DNA of 64,000 nucleotides, taken from Lunatimonas sp. Lineage in GTDB: Bacteria; Bacteroidota; Bacteroidia; Cytophagales; Cyclobacteriaceae. The number at the start of each line of letters is the position of its first letter. Positions within the stretch are counted from its first letter, which is position 1. The translations under genes and the position numbers were made by a program. Below, one piece after another: positions 1 through 9,086 of this stretch. Below the pieces are notes generated by a model. It searched no databases. It was given only the letters and a program-made list of their open reading frames with translations, and had not been told where the DNA came from. The stretch covers positions 62,001 to 126,000 of the forward strand of contig NZ_JAFIEU010000002.1 in NCBI RefSeq assembly GCF_020832325.1, read 5' to 3'.

Positions 1-1439
1 TAAACGATTATCATACTGGCGAATTTCTAGATGTGAATGCTAAACTCTTAGAGCCCACTGGTTACGAAAAGAGCGAGTTTCTGGGGTTAAGCTACTTTGA
101 TATCACCCCAGAGGAGTATGCAGACAAAGAGAGCGAGGCTGTGCGGAATATGGAATTGTCAGGGAGATATGGTCCACTTGAAAAGCAGTACATCAGGAAA
201 GATGGATCTCGTTACCCGGTTCTTTTAAATGGTGTCGTCATCAAAGACCTAAATGGCAGGAAGTTAATTTGGTCTGTGATTGAGGATATATCCGAAAAGA
301 AGAAACGCGAAAAAGATCTTCAACGTGCAATTTCCAATTTACAAGCTGTGCTGGATGCAGGGTCACAGGTGAGCATTATTGCCACAGATACGGAAGGTAC
401 CATATCGTTGTTTAATACTGGAGCTGAAAAGATGCTGGGGTATTCAGCGGGTGAAGTGGTAGGAGTTGCCTCACCTCAAGTTTTTCACCTAGAAGAGGAG
501 GTCGTTCAGGAGGCAAATATCTTAACAGATAAGTACGGAGTTGAGGTCTCGGGGTTCGATGTGTTTGTGTTTAGAGCGAAACAGGGTGTCGCTCATACGC
601 AGGAATGGACATATATTCGAAAAGATGGATCAAAATTGCCTGTCTTGTTGTCGGTTACCGCAATAGTTCAAAACGATCATACGATTGGTTACTTGGGCAT
701 TGCGGTGGACATTAGCCAACAAAAGGATGCTGAAAAAAGAATCGAGACATTGCATCAACTCACAATGGCCCAAAACGATCGGCTTAAAAATTTCGCCTAC
801 ATCGTATCCCACAATCTCAGGTCTCATAGTGGTGGGATATCCGGGTTGTTGGAAGTGTTAAAAGCAGTACAACCTGAGTATTTCGAAAACGAAATCGTTC
901 AGATGATTGAAACCGGGTCAGAAAATCTCATGAATACCATCAAGGACCTCTCTGAGGTTATTCGTGTAAACTTGGACGAGGAAGCTAGGTTTATACTTTC
1001 AATTCGGCCGATTGTACGGAAAAACATAGAGAGTTTGCGTGCGATAATCGAAAGAGAAAAAATTGAAGTCATCAACGAAGTTTCCGAGGACCTAAAAATT
1101 CGAATTATTCCTGCATATATCGAAAGCATCACGCTGAATTTTATTACAAACGCCATTAAGTACAAGTCACCCGAACGACCTAGCTGTCTTAAAATATTCT
1201 CAAGAGAAGAGAAGGATGTTGTAAAATTGTATTTTGAAGATAACGGACTGGGGATAGATTTAACTAAATATGGCAAAGACCTTTTCGGCATGTACAAGAC
1301 CTTTCACCGACATGAAGATTCACGGGGTGTTGGCTTATACATTACTAGAAATCAAATTGAAGCTATGGGGGGCTACGTAGAGGTCGAAAGTGAAGTTGGG
1401 AAAGGAACTACCTTTGTGGTGACCCTTCCCTACGAGTGA
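1..1439 (+). CDS. PAS-domain sensor histidine kinase, 5' partial
   Basis: Two-component sensor kinase fragment. The ORF track starts at a GTG at 33, but the frame stays open to base 1 and reads a PAS-like segment (TGEFLDVNAKLL), so the true start lies left of the window. Visible order: the end of one PAS domain, a complete second PAS (about residues 95-230 of the listed ORF), then a short coiled linker, a HisKA-like helix with FAYIVSHNLRSH (presumed phospho-acceptor His), and a HATPase domain with an N box (NFITNAIKY), G1 (DNGLGIDL) and G2 (GVGLYITR). There is no receiver domain. No membrane segment appears in the visible part. The ligand or signal cannot be inferred. It is convergent with the small minus-strand gene that follows. 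The partner response regulator is not in the window. Confidence 0.9.
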   Translation, partial: NDYHTGEFLDVNAKLLEPTGYEKSEFLGLSYFDITPEEYADKESEAVRNMELSGRYGPLEKQYIRKDGSRYPVLLNGVVIKDLNGRKLIWSVIEDISEKKKREKDLQRAISNLQAVLDAGSQVSIIATDTEGTISLFNTGAEKMLGYSAGEVVGVASPQVFHLEEEVVQEANILTDKYGVEVSGFDVFVFRAKQGVAHTQEWTYIRKDGSKLPVLLSVTAIVQNDHTIGYLGIAVDISQQKDAEKRIETLHQLTMAQNDRLKNFAYIVSHNLRSHSGGISGLLEVLKAVQPEYFENEIVQMIETGSENLMNTIKDLSEVIRVNLDEEARFILSIRPIVRKNIESLRAIIEREKIEVINEVSEDLKIRIIPAYIESITLNFITNAIKYKSPERPSCLKIFSREEKDVVKLYFEDNGLGIDLTKYGKDLFGMYKTFHRHEDSRGVGLYITRNQIEAMGGYVEVESEVGKGTTFVVTLPYE

Positions 1440-1472
1440 AACCAATCGTCAGTCAAAGCAAACCTGTACTCT

Positions 1473-1847
1473 TTACCACGATACGGTTCCTAGGTATTGA
1501 TTGTTTGCCTTGTTGGCATCCTTGGTATTGATCTTTAGTTTAAATTTCAGCGGCTTGTTTTTTTTGTCGCTTGGAGTAAATTTTGTCTCTGAGGTGTAAA
1601 GAAGGGATTTGCCGGGATCCAATGCCGAGGTTTTGGTATCCAGGCTGATCACCCGCCCGTTTACTGAAAGGAATACTTCGTAGCTTCCCGCCGGGGCAAT
1701 TTCACTTCCCACGTTGGTGATGAGATACGAAAAATAGCGCTCACCGGCATCGGTGGTTTTCACAACGACCTCTGTGGCTTCCAGGTCATATAGGACGCCC
1801 TGTGGTAAAAAGGTTAGCGCGGTCCATAGCAAAACGGATAAACTCAT
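1473..1847 (-). CDS. Small exported CARDB-like beta-sandwich protein
   Basis: Predicted 124-residue exported protein. The N-terminus is hydrophobic (LSVLLWTALTFLPQGVLYDL), like a signal peptide. The rest fits a single CARDB-like Ig fold: alternating beta segments with YLITNVGSEIAPAGSYEV, VNGRVISLD and a terminal DANKANNQYLG motif typical of that fold's last strand. This is a fold-level assignment by eye; the function is unknown. It lies alone between a convergent kinase and the ompH terminator. It might assist cell-surface adhesion or assembly, but nothing in the sequence shows this. Confidence 0.6.
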   Translation of the reverse strand: MSLSVLLWTALTFLPQGVLYDLEATEVVVKTTDAGERYFSYLITNVGSEIAPAGSYEVFLSVNGRVISLDTKTSALDPGKSLLYTSETKFTPSDKKNKPLKFKLKINTKDANKANNQYLGTVSW

Positions 1848-1896
1848 TTGGTGCTGGGGTTGGGTAAATAAGAAATCTGCCTCTAACTATAAAAGT

Positions 1897-1930
1897 ATAA
1901 AAAAAGCCCACACCGAAGGCGGAGTGGGCT
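1897..1930 (-). terminator. Rho-independent terminator of the bamA-ompH operon
   Basis: On the minus strand the sequence AGCCCAC ... GTGGGCT forms a GC-rich hairpin followed by seven T residues. It lies about 20 bases past the stop of the last ompH gene and faces it, so it most likely ends the long envelope operon. Confidence 0.85.
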
Positions 1931-1951
1931 CATAATTTTTTAATGTTAAAA

Positions 1952-2491
1952 TTAATTATTCGGATTTGCTGGAGGCGTCACTCCCAGTTTGGTCAATACC
2001 AAGTCGGTAAATGGATCATCGTCTTTGGTGTACAATAGTACAGGAGCCTGACCAGCAGAGTCGGCAAAGATATGGGTATAGTTGTTTTCAGCGGCAACCG
2101 CATTGATGGCATTATATACCTTGGTTTGTACGGGCTCTAGAAGCTCCTGAAGCTTGCGCTGATAGGAGGCCTGTACATCCTGCTGAAACTTCTGGATATC
2201 CTGCTGCATTTTGGTAAGCTGCTGCTCTTTCTCGCCTCGGGCCTGTTCCGTCATCGAATTCATGGATTGCTGATAGGATTGCACCTGCTGCTGAAAGTCC
2301 CGGTTTTTGGTTTGGATCTGTTGATCCAATTGTGCACCGTAATCGGTGATATCCGCATCTATCTGCTCCATCTCTGGCATCAGGCTCATGATGTATTCTA
2401 CGTTGGTATAACCAATCTTTACCTCCTGTGCAGAGGCTACAAATCCAAAGCAAAGCACTGCAATTGCCGATAGGATGATTCTTGCTTTCAT
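1952..2491 (-). CDS. OmpH/Skp family periplasmic chaperone (second copy)
   Basis: OmpH/Skp family protein of 179 residues. It has a signal peptide (MKARIILSAIAVLCFGFVASAQ), then the family opening KIGYTNVEYIMSLMPE. A long glutamine-rich coiled coil (about residues 45-115) corresponds to the tentacle helices of Skp, and a short C-terminal strand section with ILADS-like sequence follows. Skp holds unfolded outer-membrane proteins in the periplasm for the BAM complex. It follows another ompH gene by about 20 bases and bamA upstream of that, so the operon pairs the barrel assembly factor with its chaperones. Tandem ompH genes next to bamA are usual in Bacteroidota. It is the last gene before a strong terminator. 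Confidence 0.92.
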   Translation of the reverse strand: MKARIILSAIAVLCFGFVASAQEVKIGYTNVEYIMSLMPEMEQIDADITDYGAQLDQQIQTKNRDFQQQVQSYQQSMNSMTEQARGEKEQQLTKMQQDIQKFQQDVQASYQRKLQELLEPVQTKVYNAINAVAAENNYTHIFADSAGQAPVLLYTKDDDPFTDLVLTKLGVTPPANPNN

Positions 2492-2512
2492 AGTGTTAAT
2501 TTTTATTAAATG

Positions 2513-3037
2513 TTAATTGTTTTCATCTAAACCTAGCTCTTCCAACACAAAGTCGGAGTAATCGTGCCGAGGGTCGGTATATATGATGGCGCTTGGTCCG
2601 GAGGCCTTATCAAAGAGAATTGCCAGTGCATTTCGCTTCGAAACCCGGTCTATGGCATCGTAGATCTTCGATTGAAGGGGCTGCATCAGTTCGGATTGCT
2701 TCTGATAAAACTGCCCATTTACGCCAAAAACACGGTTTTTGAAGGCTACTGCCTCCCGTTCTCTCTCCCTGATCACAGACATTCGCTCCTCATACATCTC
2801 TTCTGTCAGCAGGACTTCTTCCGCCTTTAGGGCGTTGTAGAGTTCCTTTATTTCAGTATCCAATTTTTGTGCCTCTTTTTTCCATTCAGATCCGAGGGCC
2901 TCCACCTCTTCCTGCACTTTCTTGTAATCCGGGTGTTTGTTGAGAATATATTCGGTATCTACATAGCCTATCTTCTGTCCCATACCCACCATCGGCAAAA
3001 GAGACAGCAAAAGTACTAATTTCAGGCACTTTTCCAT
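2513..3037 (-). CDS. OmpH/Skp family periplasmic chaperone (first copy)
   Basis: OmpH/Skp family chaperone of 174 residues. A signal peptide (MEKCLKLVLLLSLLPMVGMG) precedes the family motif QKIGYVDTEYILNKHPDYKK. A charged coiled coil rich in Glu and Lys (about 40-110) and a C-terminal ILFDKASGPSAIIYTDP segment follow. The charge pattern differs from the downstream copy, which is Gln-rich, so the two may form separate homotrimers or serve different clients; this is inference. It starts 2 bases after the bamA stop and so is translationally close to bamA. Confidence 0.92.
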   Translation of the reverse strand: MEKCLKLVLLLSLLPMVGMGQKIGYVDTEYILNKHPDYKKVQEEVEALGSEWKKEAQKLDTEIKELYNALKAEEVLLTEEMYEERMSVIREREREAVAFKNRVFGVNGQFYQKQSELMQPLQSKIYDAIDRVSKRNALAILFDKASGPSAIIYTDPRHDYSDFVLEELGLDENN

Positions 3038-3039
3038 AA

Positions 3040-5757
3040 TTATCTGAACTGTTGTCCAATGGTAAAGTGGAACATGCCACCACTGCGTCCTGGATTTGGA
3101 TTGGAAATGGAAGGGACTTCGTCAAAGCCGTACCCCCAATCTATCCCCAGCAACCCAAAGGCAGGCATAAAAATCCTGGCACCAAATCCCGCTGACTTCT
3201 TCAGGTCGTAGGGGTTGTACTCAGCGTAATTACCCCAGTTGTTACCAGCCTCGGCAAACCCTAGGAGGAAGATGGTTGCTGAAGGGTTGGGTGATACTAG
3301 GAAGCGAACTTCCATCACGTGCTTGTTATAGACCACTCCTCCGTAGGGGATCGGTGCTCCAGGTTGTCCCCTGAAATCCCTACCGGGTGTAATGGATTGG
3401 TTTTCGTAACCCCGCAGACCGATAATTTCCTGGCCAAGGGCAAAGTTCATCATGTTCATACCATCTCCACCCAACACAAAACGCTCCAATGGAATGATGC
3501 CTATACGGTCGCCGTAGGAGCCCACAAAACCCAAGTGTGTTCTGGCACTAAATACCAGTTTATTGGAGCCAAAGAGTGGGGTGTAAAGCGATGCATCAAA
3601 CATCCACTTGTGGTACTCCAACCATTGGTACTTTACCTCATCGGGTGATTCCCGATTGATGCTTCGGTTCATGGACGTGTAAGGCGGCGTTAGTGTACCG
3701 CTCAAAATGATGTTTGAGCCAAATCGAGGATAAATCGGGTTGTCGATGTTATTCCGTGCAATGGTAGTGTTTAACGCGATGCTTCGCGCAGTACCGGTGT
3801 TATAACTTAGTCCAAAGAAGTTTCCATATCGGTCAAAGTCATAGACTTGGAATTGCAGTGAATTACTAACCTGGAAGTAATCATCCGGCCAGGTAACCCG
3901 CTTGGCCAAGCCCACATTGACGCCGGTGATCTTAAAGGATCCCATGTCTGCGCCGAAGTTTTGGCGGTTCCACAGATCAATCTGTCGCTGCACGGAGTGG
4001 TTAAACCCTATGCTCAATGCGTTGGGCTTTTTCCCGCCAAACCATGGCTCGGTAAAGGAGACACTGTAGTTTTGGAAGCTTTGACCGTTGGCCTGAACCC
4101 TAAGGGACACTTTCTGACCGTCGCCCACTGGAAGTGGCCGCCACTTGGAGAAGTCTTTGATGTTTTTGATTGAGAAGTTATTGAAAGTAAGGCCCACCGT
4201 ACCTACAAATCCAAATAATCCTCCCCATCCACCAGATAGCTCTATCTGATCATTGGGCCGCTCTTCCAATTTAAAGACGATATCTACCGTGGCGTCTTCA
4301 AAGTTAGGACGCATATCCGGCTCGATGTTTTCCGGATCAAAATATCCAATCTGGGAAAGCTCCCGGATGGTTCGCACCAAGGCGCTACGGTTGAATTTCT
4401 GTCCTGGAAGTATTCGGATTTCCCGCATAACCACGTGGTCGCTGGTACGCTCGTTACCTTCTATGGATACGGAGTTAACGGTCACCTGTGGTCCTTCAAA
4501 TATTCGCAGCTCGATGTCAATGGAGTCGCCGGCGATATTTACTTCTACTGGATCAATGGTAAAGAACAGGTACCCGTCATCCTGATAAAGAGAACTGACG
4601 TCATCTCCCCGCTGAGGGTCATAGTTTAGTCGTTTGTCTAGCTTCTCTTTGTTGTAGATGTCACCTTTGAAGATGCCAAGCTTGGCCTGTAGCTGCTCAC
4701 TATCATAAATGTAGTTGCCCGCAAACGTAATGTTTCGATAGTAGTATTGACGGCCCTCTTCGATGGAAAGGTCTAGGTTGATCCGGTCTTTATCGTAATT
4801 ATAAATGGAATCCCGTACGATCGCTGCGTCGCGGTATCCTCGGCTATTGTAAAATGCGATAACCTTTTCTTTGTCCTCCCGATAATCATTTCGAACGAAC
4901 TTGGAGCCATTGAAAAAGTTGAGCTTAAAGTTTCGGTTGATGTAGGTTTGGATCTCCTCTTCCGTGACCGGGTTCCGGTATACGATGGCTTGCTTGGCGG
5001 TTTTGGGGGTGGTATTGGTGATACGGGACACCAAGTCTTTAAAGATGTAAAACCTAGGGTGCTCTTTGGTACCTTTTAGCTTTTTCTTGATCTTATTGTC
5101 GGCGATGTTATCGTTTCCGTCGATCTTTATTTCATTGATGCGGACTTTGGTGCCCTTGTCTACGTTAAAAAGTAGTTTCACGCTGTTCGGGAGGGTAGTG
5201 TCCCGTTCCTGCACTACTTTGACCTCGGTATTGAGGAACCCTTTGTCCACGAAGTATGCTTTGATCTTCCGCTGGGAGTTGTTCAATACATCGTCCCGTA
5301 CTACCCGGCCCCGGATAGAGACCTTGTCTTTGAGTTCTCCTTCTTGGGTTTTATTGATACCAGTAAATTCCACCCGGCTGAATCGGGGTCTTTCGGTAAG
5401 TTCTAAAAGCAGGTGAATGTCATCGCCTTCAATTTTGGTTACCAATATCTTCACGTCTCCGATGATCCCTTGTGCCCACAGCTTTTTGAGGGCACTTGAT
5501 ATGGCATCGCCTGGTACGCTGATCTCGTCGTCTACACGGAGTCCCGCCAAGGAGATGATGGCGGTTTCGTCCAAGGTACTCAATCCAACCGCTTGGATTT
5601 CGGCTATTCGGAATTTTTTCGGCTTGGAATAGTCTAGGTCCAGAATATTTGTCGGCCTTTGAGTGGCAAATCTACTTTGGCCCAGACGAATCTGCGCCTC
5701 TGACATGCCCACGGTCAGCAGCAATAAACAGACGATAATACTAAATTTTTTCATCAA
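3040..5757 (-). CDS. bamA: Outer membrane protein assembly factor BamA
   Basis: Omp85-family protein of 905 residues, larger than the roughly 800 of E. coli BamA, as is common in Bacteroidota. It has a signal peptide (MMKKFSIIVCLLLLTVGMSEAQ). Five POTRA-like repeats cover about residues 45-510, including EIQAVGLSTLDETAI and VSIEGNERTSDHVV. A 16-strand barrel domain fills the rest, with the family loop region GLRGYENQSITPGRDF near residue 800 and a C-terminal aromatic strand ending GQQFR. It inserts beta-barrel proteins into the outer membrane. It overlaps the uppS stop by 4 bases (ATGA) and is followed directly by the ompH chaperones, which supports a shared transcript. Confidence 0.97.
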   Translation of the reverse strand: MMKKFSIIVCLLLLTVGMSEAQIRLGQSRFATQRPTNILDLDYSKPKKFRIAEIQAVGLSTLDETAIISLAGLRVDDEISVPGDAISSALKKLWAQGIIGDVKILVTKIEGDDIHLLLELTERPRFSRVEFTGINKTQEGELKDKVSIRGRVVRDDVLNNSQRKIKAYFVDKGFLNTEVKVVQERDTTLPNSVKLLFNVDKGTKVRINEIKIDGNDNIADNKIKKKLKGTKEHPRFYIFKDLVSRITNTTPKTAKQAIVYRNPVTEEEIQTYINRNFKLNFFNGSKFVRNDYREDKEKVIAFYNSRGYRDAAIVRDSIYNYDKDRINLDLSIEEGRQYYYRNITFAGNYIYDSEQLQAKLGIFKGDIYNKEKLDKRLNYDPQRGDDVSSLYQDDGYLFFTIDPVEVNIAGDSIDIELRIFEGPQVTVNSVSIEGNERTSDHVVMREIRILPGQKFNRSALVRTIRELSQIGYFDPENIEPDMRPNFEDATVDIVFKLEERPNDQIELSGGWGGLFGFVGTVGLTFNNFSIKNIKDFSKWRPLPVGDGQKVSLRVQANGQSFQNYSVSFTEPWFGGKKPNALSIGFNHSVQRQIDLWNRQNFGADMGSFKITGVNVGLAKRVTWPDDYFQVSNSLQFQVYDFDRYGNFFGLSYNTGTARSIALNTTIARNNIDNPIYPRFGSNIILSGTLTPPYTSMNRSINRESPDEVKYQWLEYHKWMFDASLYTPLFGSNKLVFSARTHLGFVGSYGDRIGIIPLERFVLGGDGMNMMNFALGQEIIGLRGYENQSITPGRDFRGQPGAPIPYGGVVYNKHVMEVRFLVSPNPSATIFLLGFAEAGNNWGNYAEYNPYDLKKSAGFGARIFMPAFGLLGIDWGYGFDEVPSISNPNPGRSGGMFHFTIGQQFR

Positions 5758-6506
5758 CTTTGTGATTTAATCTGAGCTCCAGTCATACCAAAGCGGCGTT
5801 CCCGCTGTTGATAGGCCAGGATGGCTTCGTGGAGATCTTTCTTTCTGAAGTCGGGCCACAATACCTCGGTGAAAAACAACTCGGTATAGGCCACCTGCCA
5901 GAGCATGAAATTGCTGATACGCTGCTCTCCACTGGTTCTTATCAATAATTCTGGATCAGGTATGCCGGCGGTATTGAGGTGTGCCGCTATCATCTGCTGA
6001 TCGATTTCGTCCTGCTTTATGTCACCGGAGACTATTTTTTTGACAATTTCAGTCACTGCACTGGCAATTTCCCAGCGTCCGCTGTAGCTGAGGGCCAACA
6101 CTACGGTGAGTCCAGTGTTATTTTTTGTCTCTTCCTTACCCCACTTCAGGTGCGACTGACACCCGTCCGGCAGACTACTAACGTCGCCGATAGTCGCCAA
6201 GCGGATATTGTTCTTCATCATGGTGGGGACTTCATCCACGATGGCCTGCACCAATATTTCCATCAGCGCATTTACCTCATCCTGAGGCCGGGACCAATTT
6301 TCGGTAGAAAAAGCATATAGGGTAATGTACTTGACACCCAATTCGGCAGATCCTTCAATCGCATCCCTAACTGCAGAAATGGCATTCCGGTGTCCGAATA
6401 TGCGCATGGCTCCTTTTTTCTGAGCCCAGCGACCGTTACCGTCCATGATTACTGCGATGTGTTGGGGGATGTTATTCCTGTCGATTTTATCCTTCATGCT
6501 TTGCAC
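5754..6506 (-). CDS. uppS: Undecaprenyl-diphosphate synthase (isoprenyl transferase)
   Basis: Cis-prenyltransferase of 250 residues, a normal length. It adds isopentenyl units to farnesyl diphosphate to make the C55 lipid carrier for peptidoglycan and O-antigen synthesis. The catalytic Asp lies in HIAVIMDGNGRWAQ near the N-terminus. LYAFSTENWSRP and the C-terminal LLIRTSGEQRISNFMLWQ and TEVLWPDF motifs are all present. The listed start (MQSMKDK) and the internal Met 3 codons later are both possible. It sits between a DUF6089 gene and bamA, overlapping bamA by 4 bases. Confidence 0.97.
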   Translation of the reverse strand: MQSMKDKIDRNNIPQHIAVIMDGNGRWAQKKGAMRIFGHRNAISAVRDAIEGSAELGVKYITLYAFSTENWSRPQDEVNALMEILVQAIVDEVPTMMKNNIRLATIGDVSSLPDGCQSHLKWGKEETKNNTGLTVVLALSYSGRWEIASAVTEIVKKIVSGDIKQDEIDQQMIAAHLNTAGIPDPELLIRTSGEQRISNFMLWQVAYTELFFTEVLWPDFRKKDLHEAILAYQQRERRFGMTGAQIKSQS

Positions 6507-6593
6507 TTCTCCAAAACTTCTGTTTTTGAAGGTACAAAAATGACATTTCTTTTTTAAAATTCTACCCTAAAGGCTAATTATAAATCGTTAAAG

Positions 6594-7355
6594 CTAGTTA
6601 AAGCACTTAACTTGGTGGAAGGAATAACTGAGCGTGAGGCCAAGGAAATAATACCAATCCCGGTCATTTGGATTGCCAAAATTTAGTGCATAGGGATTAA
6701 TGGTGCGATTGGTAGGGGGCGGCCCGTCCTGAAAACGGGGCAAATACCGTTCTTCATTGGCAATTTTGTCCACCTGATCGCTGAACGTAGCCCGCATACC
6801 TGCTTCCATCCCTAAAATGAGTCGATCTTTTAGCTTGTACTTGAGGCCTATACCGAAGGGGATTACCGGTGTGGAGGTCGTATAACTGCCGGCCGTTAGG
6901 TCATCGTCGTGGGCCTGTCCGTTGCCGCTGAAAATACTGTATCCCAATCCGAAGAAACCGTATGGAGAAAACCGTGTCACGGAATTATGGGCCATGTAAT
7001 CCAGAAAATGGAATTCCATTACGGCGGATACCTCAACGAGGGTCCCACTGAAATGGGCGTTTCTGGCGAAAGCCATCGGGTCTATGGGCCGCACACTGTC
7101 GGCTGCGTTTAAGCGGGCCACATGCACTCCGGCACGCAAGCTCCATGCATTGTCAAAATTTCGTCTGCCAAACAACGTACCTTGAATACCCAACTGACTG
7201 GGATCCACCCTGCGGATGATGTCTCCGGTATAGGTGGCTCCTCCCAATCCAAATCCAACTTCATACTGCTGTGCCTTTCCTGTACTCAGCCCAATAAAGA
7301 AAGCTGAAAACCAAGCTGCTACGTGCAGCGCAACATGGAACGTTTTTCTATTCAA
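6594..7355 (-). CDS. DUF6089 outer-membrane beta-barrel protein
   Basis: Predicted exported barrel protein of 253 residues. It has a signal sequence ending near GLSTGKAQ, then QYEVGFGLGGATYTGDI, the usual opening of this small Bacteroidota family. Alternating aromatic and polar strands follow and the end is YFLGLTLSYSFH. The family is nearly always found, as here, between nadK and uppS-bamA; its biochemical role is not established. A small barrel placed next to bamA may be a BAM client or an envelope integrity factor, but this rests on location only. Confidence 0.85.
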   Translation of the reverse strand: MNRKTFHVALHVAAWFSAFFIGLSTGKAQQYEVGFGLGGATYTGDIIRRVDPSQLGIQGTLFGRRNFDNAWSLRAGVHVARLNAADSVRPIDPMAFARNAHFSGTLVEVSAVMEFHFLDYMAHNSVTRFSPYGFFGLGYSIFSGNGQAHDDDLTAGSYTTSTPVIPFGIGLKYKLKDRLILGMEAGMRATFSDQVDKIANEERYLPRFQDGPPPTNRTINPYALNFGNPNDRDWYYFLGLTLSYSFHQVKCFN

Positions 7356-7429
7356 GTCTGTGCAATTTATAAACTACCCAACGAATAAAAAACCAAACAA
7401 GGTATTTCCCGGGTTAATTTTTGTTAAAA

Positions 7430-8305
7430 CTAATTTCGCATATCAAAGCCCCAATTCAGTTTTTGGCGGAGGGTGTCAAAGAAGCTGTACTTGTGGCATT
7501 TCACCAGTTTGGCGACGAACCGTTCCTTTTTGATCTTCAACTCAACCGAGGCGTCAATGGGTGTGGACCTAGAGTCTAAAGATACCAGAAATTTCTCGCT
7601 TCTTCCCTCTATTTTAAACGAGATTTCACTGTCATCTGAAACCACCATCGGTCGAACATTCAGGTTGTGTGGGCTTACGGGGGTGATTACAAAATTTTTG
7701 GCCGAAGGCGAGATCAATGGACCGCCGCAGCTAAGGGAATAGCCTGTAGATCCTGTGGGTGTGGAAATAATCAGCCCATCCGCCCAATAGCTGTTTACAT
7801 ATTCTCCGTCTATATAGGTATGCACCGTAATCATGGAGGAGGTGTCCCGCTTGTGAATGGTAAATTCGTTTAGCCCAAAGGGCAGCCCATCAAACAGCTC
7901 CGGTTTGGAGTCCAAGTGGACCAAGGTTCTATCTTCTAGGGAATATTCTTTGTTTGCCAAGGTATGAATCGCACCTTCAATATCGTCTTTGGCAATGGTA
8001 GCCAAAAAGCCTAGCCGTCCGGTGTTAATTCCCATGATTGGAATCTCATGAGGGCCCACCAGGCAAACGGCATCCAAGAGGGTGCCATCTCCGCCCACGG
8101 ATATCACCACATCCATCTCCGATATCCGTGTTTTATCAGAAAGAAGGGATATGGATGCCGAAGGTATTCCCAATTTTTGCAAACTTTTAAAAAATGCGGA
8201 AGTAACGAACACCTCAAAGCCTACTCTCTCCAATACCTGGAGAAGTTTTTGGATAGAGGGCTTAAATTCGGGTTCAAAGTTAATACCGTGGAGTGTGGCT
8301 TTCAT
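7430..8305 (-). CDS. nadK: NAD kinase
   Basis: ATP-NAD kinase of 291 residues, making NADP from NAD in the cytoplasm. Family signatures are in order: the GGDGTLLDA nucleotide motif near residue 95, NTGRLGFLA, and the NAD-binding/catalytic stretch DGLIISTPTGSTGYSLSCGG followed by PLISP. It lies 8 bases downstream of a CBS-domain gene and 75 bases before DUF6089, in the conserved Bacteroidota order. A second NAD-related locus in the window (pnuC plus a NadR-like kinase at 17.5-18.7 kb) would supply its substrate. Confidence 0.97.
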   Translation of the reverse strand: MKATLHGINFEPEFKPSIQKLLQVLERVGFEVFVTSAFFKSLQKLGIPSASISLLSDKTRISEMDVVISVGGDGTLLDAVCLVGPHEIPIMGINTGRLGFLATIAKDDIEGAIHTLANKEYSLEDRTLVHLDSKPELFDGLPFGLNEFTIHKRDTSSMITVHTYIDGEYVNSYWADGLIISTPTGSTGYSLSCGGPLISPSAKNFVITPVSPHNLNVRPMVVSDDSEISFKIEGRSEKFLVSLDSRSTPIDASVELKIKKERFVAKLVKCHKYSFFDTLRQKLNWGFDMRN

Positions 8306-8313
8306 CCAGTCAA

Positions 8314-8979
8314 TTAAATGTCTAAAAAGCGCAGCAGGTTGCCAAGTCGGTCCTGTTCCGAGCTTAGTCCGATCTCTTCCTGGTAGTGATCAATGACTTT
8401 ATAACCAAATCGCTCCATGGTTGCCTTGATGTGACGCAGTTCGGTTTGGTCTAACTTCAGGGTCACCTTGATCTTGCTATCATCTAGCGGGTCGCTGGAA
8501 ATGAAACTGCTGAGAATCTTGGCATTTTCAGATTCCACAATCCGCGCAATATCGTATAGGCTATAATCCGTCATAAACATGGACAAGATCAACACCCCGC
8601 CCTGCGATTGGATCGATATGGAATCCGTGAACGCGGTGATCGCATCTTCCACGGTGACTACCCCCTGATAGACCTGATCTTTGTCCAAGACGGCCACCAT
8701 ATTCGCGTGATGTTCCGAGGAAACCCGCAATACCTCGTAGATATGCCTGTCCATCTGCACAAAGCCACCGGTGGAGATAAGATCCATTTCCTGTATGGTT
8801 AGGTCTGGATTGTTGATCTCGTAGATCATCTCGTCAGTTACAAGGCCCATGAAGTGACCTTCGTGGACTACAGGCAACACGTCTGTTCTGATTTCCTCCA
8901 TCCAAGCCAAGGCTTTACCTACCCGGTCGGTAAGTTTAAGAGGTGGAATGAGGTTGTTGATAAATTCGTATGCCTGCAT
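8314..8979 (-). CDS. CBS-domain protein
   Basis: 221-residue protein with two CBS motifs in the first 120 residues (LAWMEEIRTDVLPVVHEGHFMGLVTDE and VSSEHHANMVAVLDKDQVYQGVVTVED), followed by an ACT-like C-terminal domain (SMFMTDYSLYDIARIVESENAKILS). CBS pairs bind adenosine nucleotides, so it may sense nucleotide state. It ends 8 bases before nadK, a conserved neighbour, which suggests a link with NAD(P) supply. No catalytic domain is visible. Confidence 0.88.
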   Translation of the reverse strand: MQAYEFINNLIPPLKLTDRVGKALAWMEEIRTDVLPVVHEGHFMGLVTDEMIYEINNPDLTIQEMDLISTGGFVQMDRHIYEVLRVSSEHHANMVAVLDKDQVYQGVVTVEDAITAFTDSISIQSQGGVLILSMFMTDYSLYDIARIVESENAKILSSFISSDPLDDSKIKVTLKLDQTELRHIKATMERFGYKVIDHYQEEIGLSSEQDRLGNLLRFLDI

Positions 8980-9010
8980 ATATCGCTAAAGATATTAATT
9001 TGAAATCAAA

Positions 9011-9033
9011 AATAAAACGTCCTTATCCGGACG
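9011..9033 (-). terminator. Terminator after pabA
   Basis: The minus strand reads CGTCC-GGATAA-GGACG followed by TTTTATTTTT. It separates the yqeY-cvpA-pabA unit from the CBS-nadK unit. The 5-bp stem is short but the T tract is good. Confidence 0.65.
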
Positions 9034-9086
9034 AATGTTCAAAGTGATAAAAAATGTCAGGAATAAACAGATTTTTTCTTTATTTC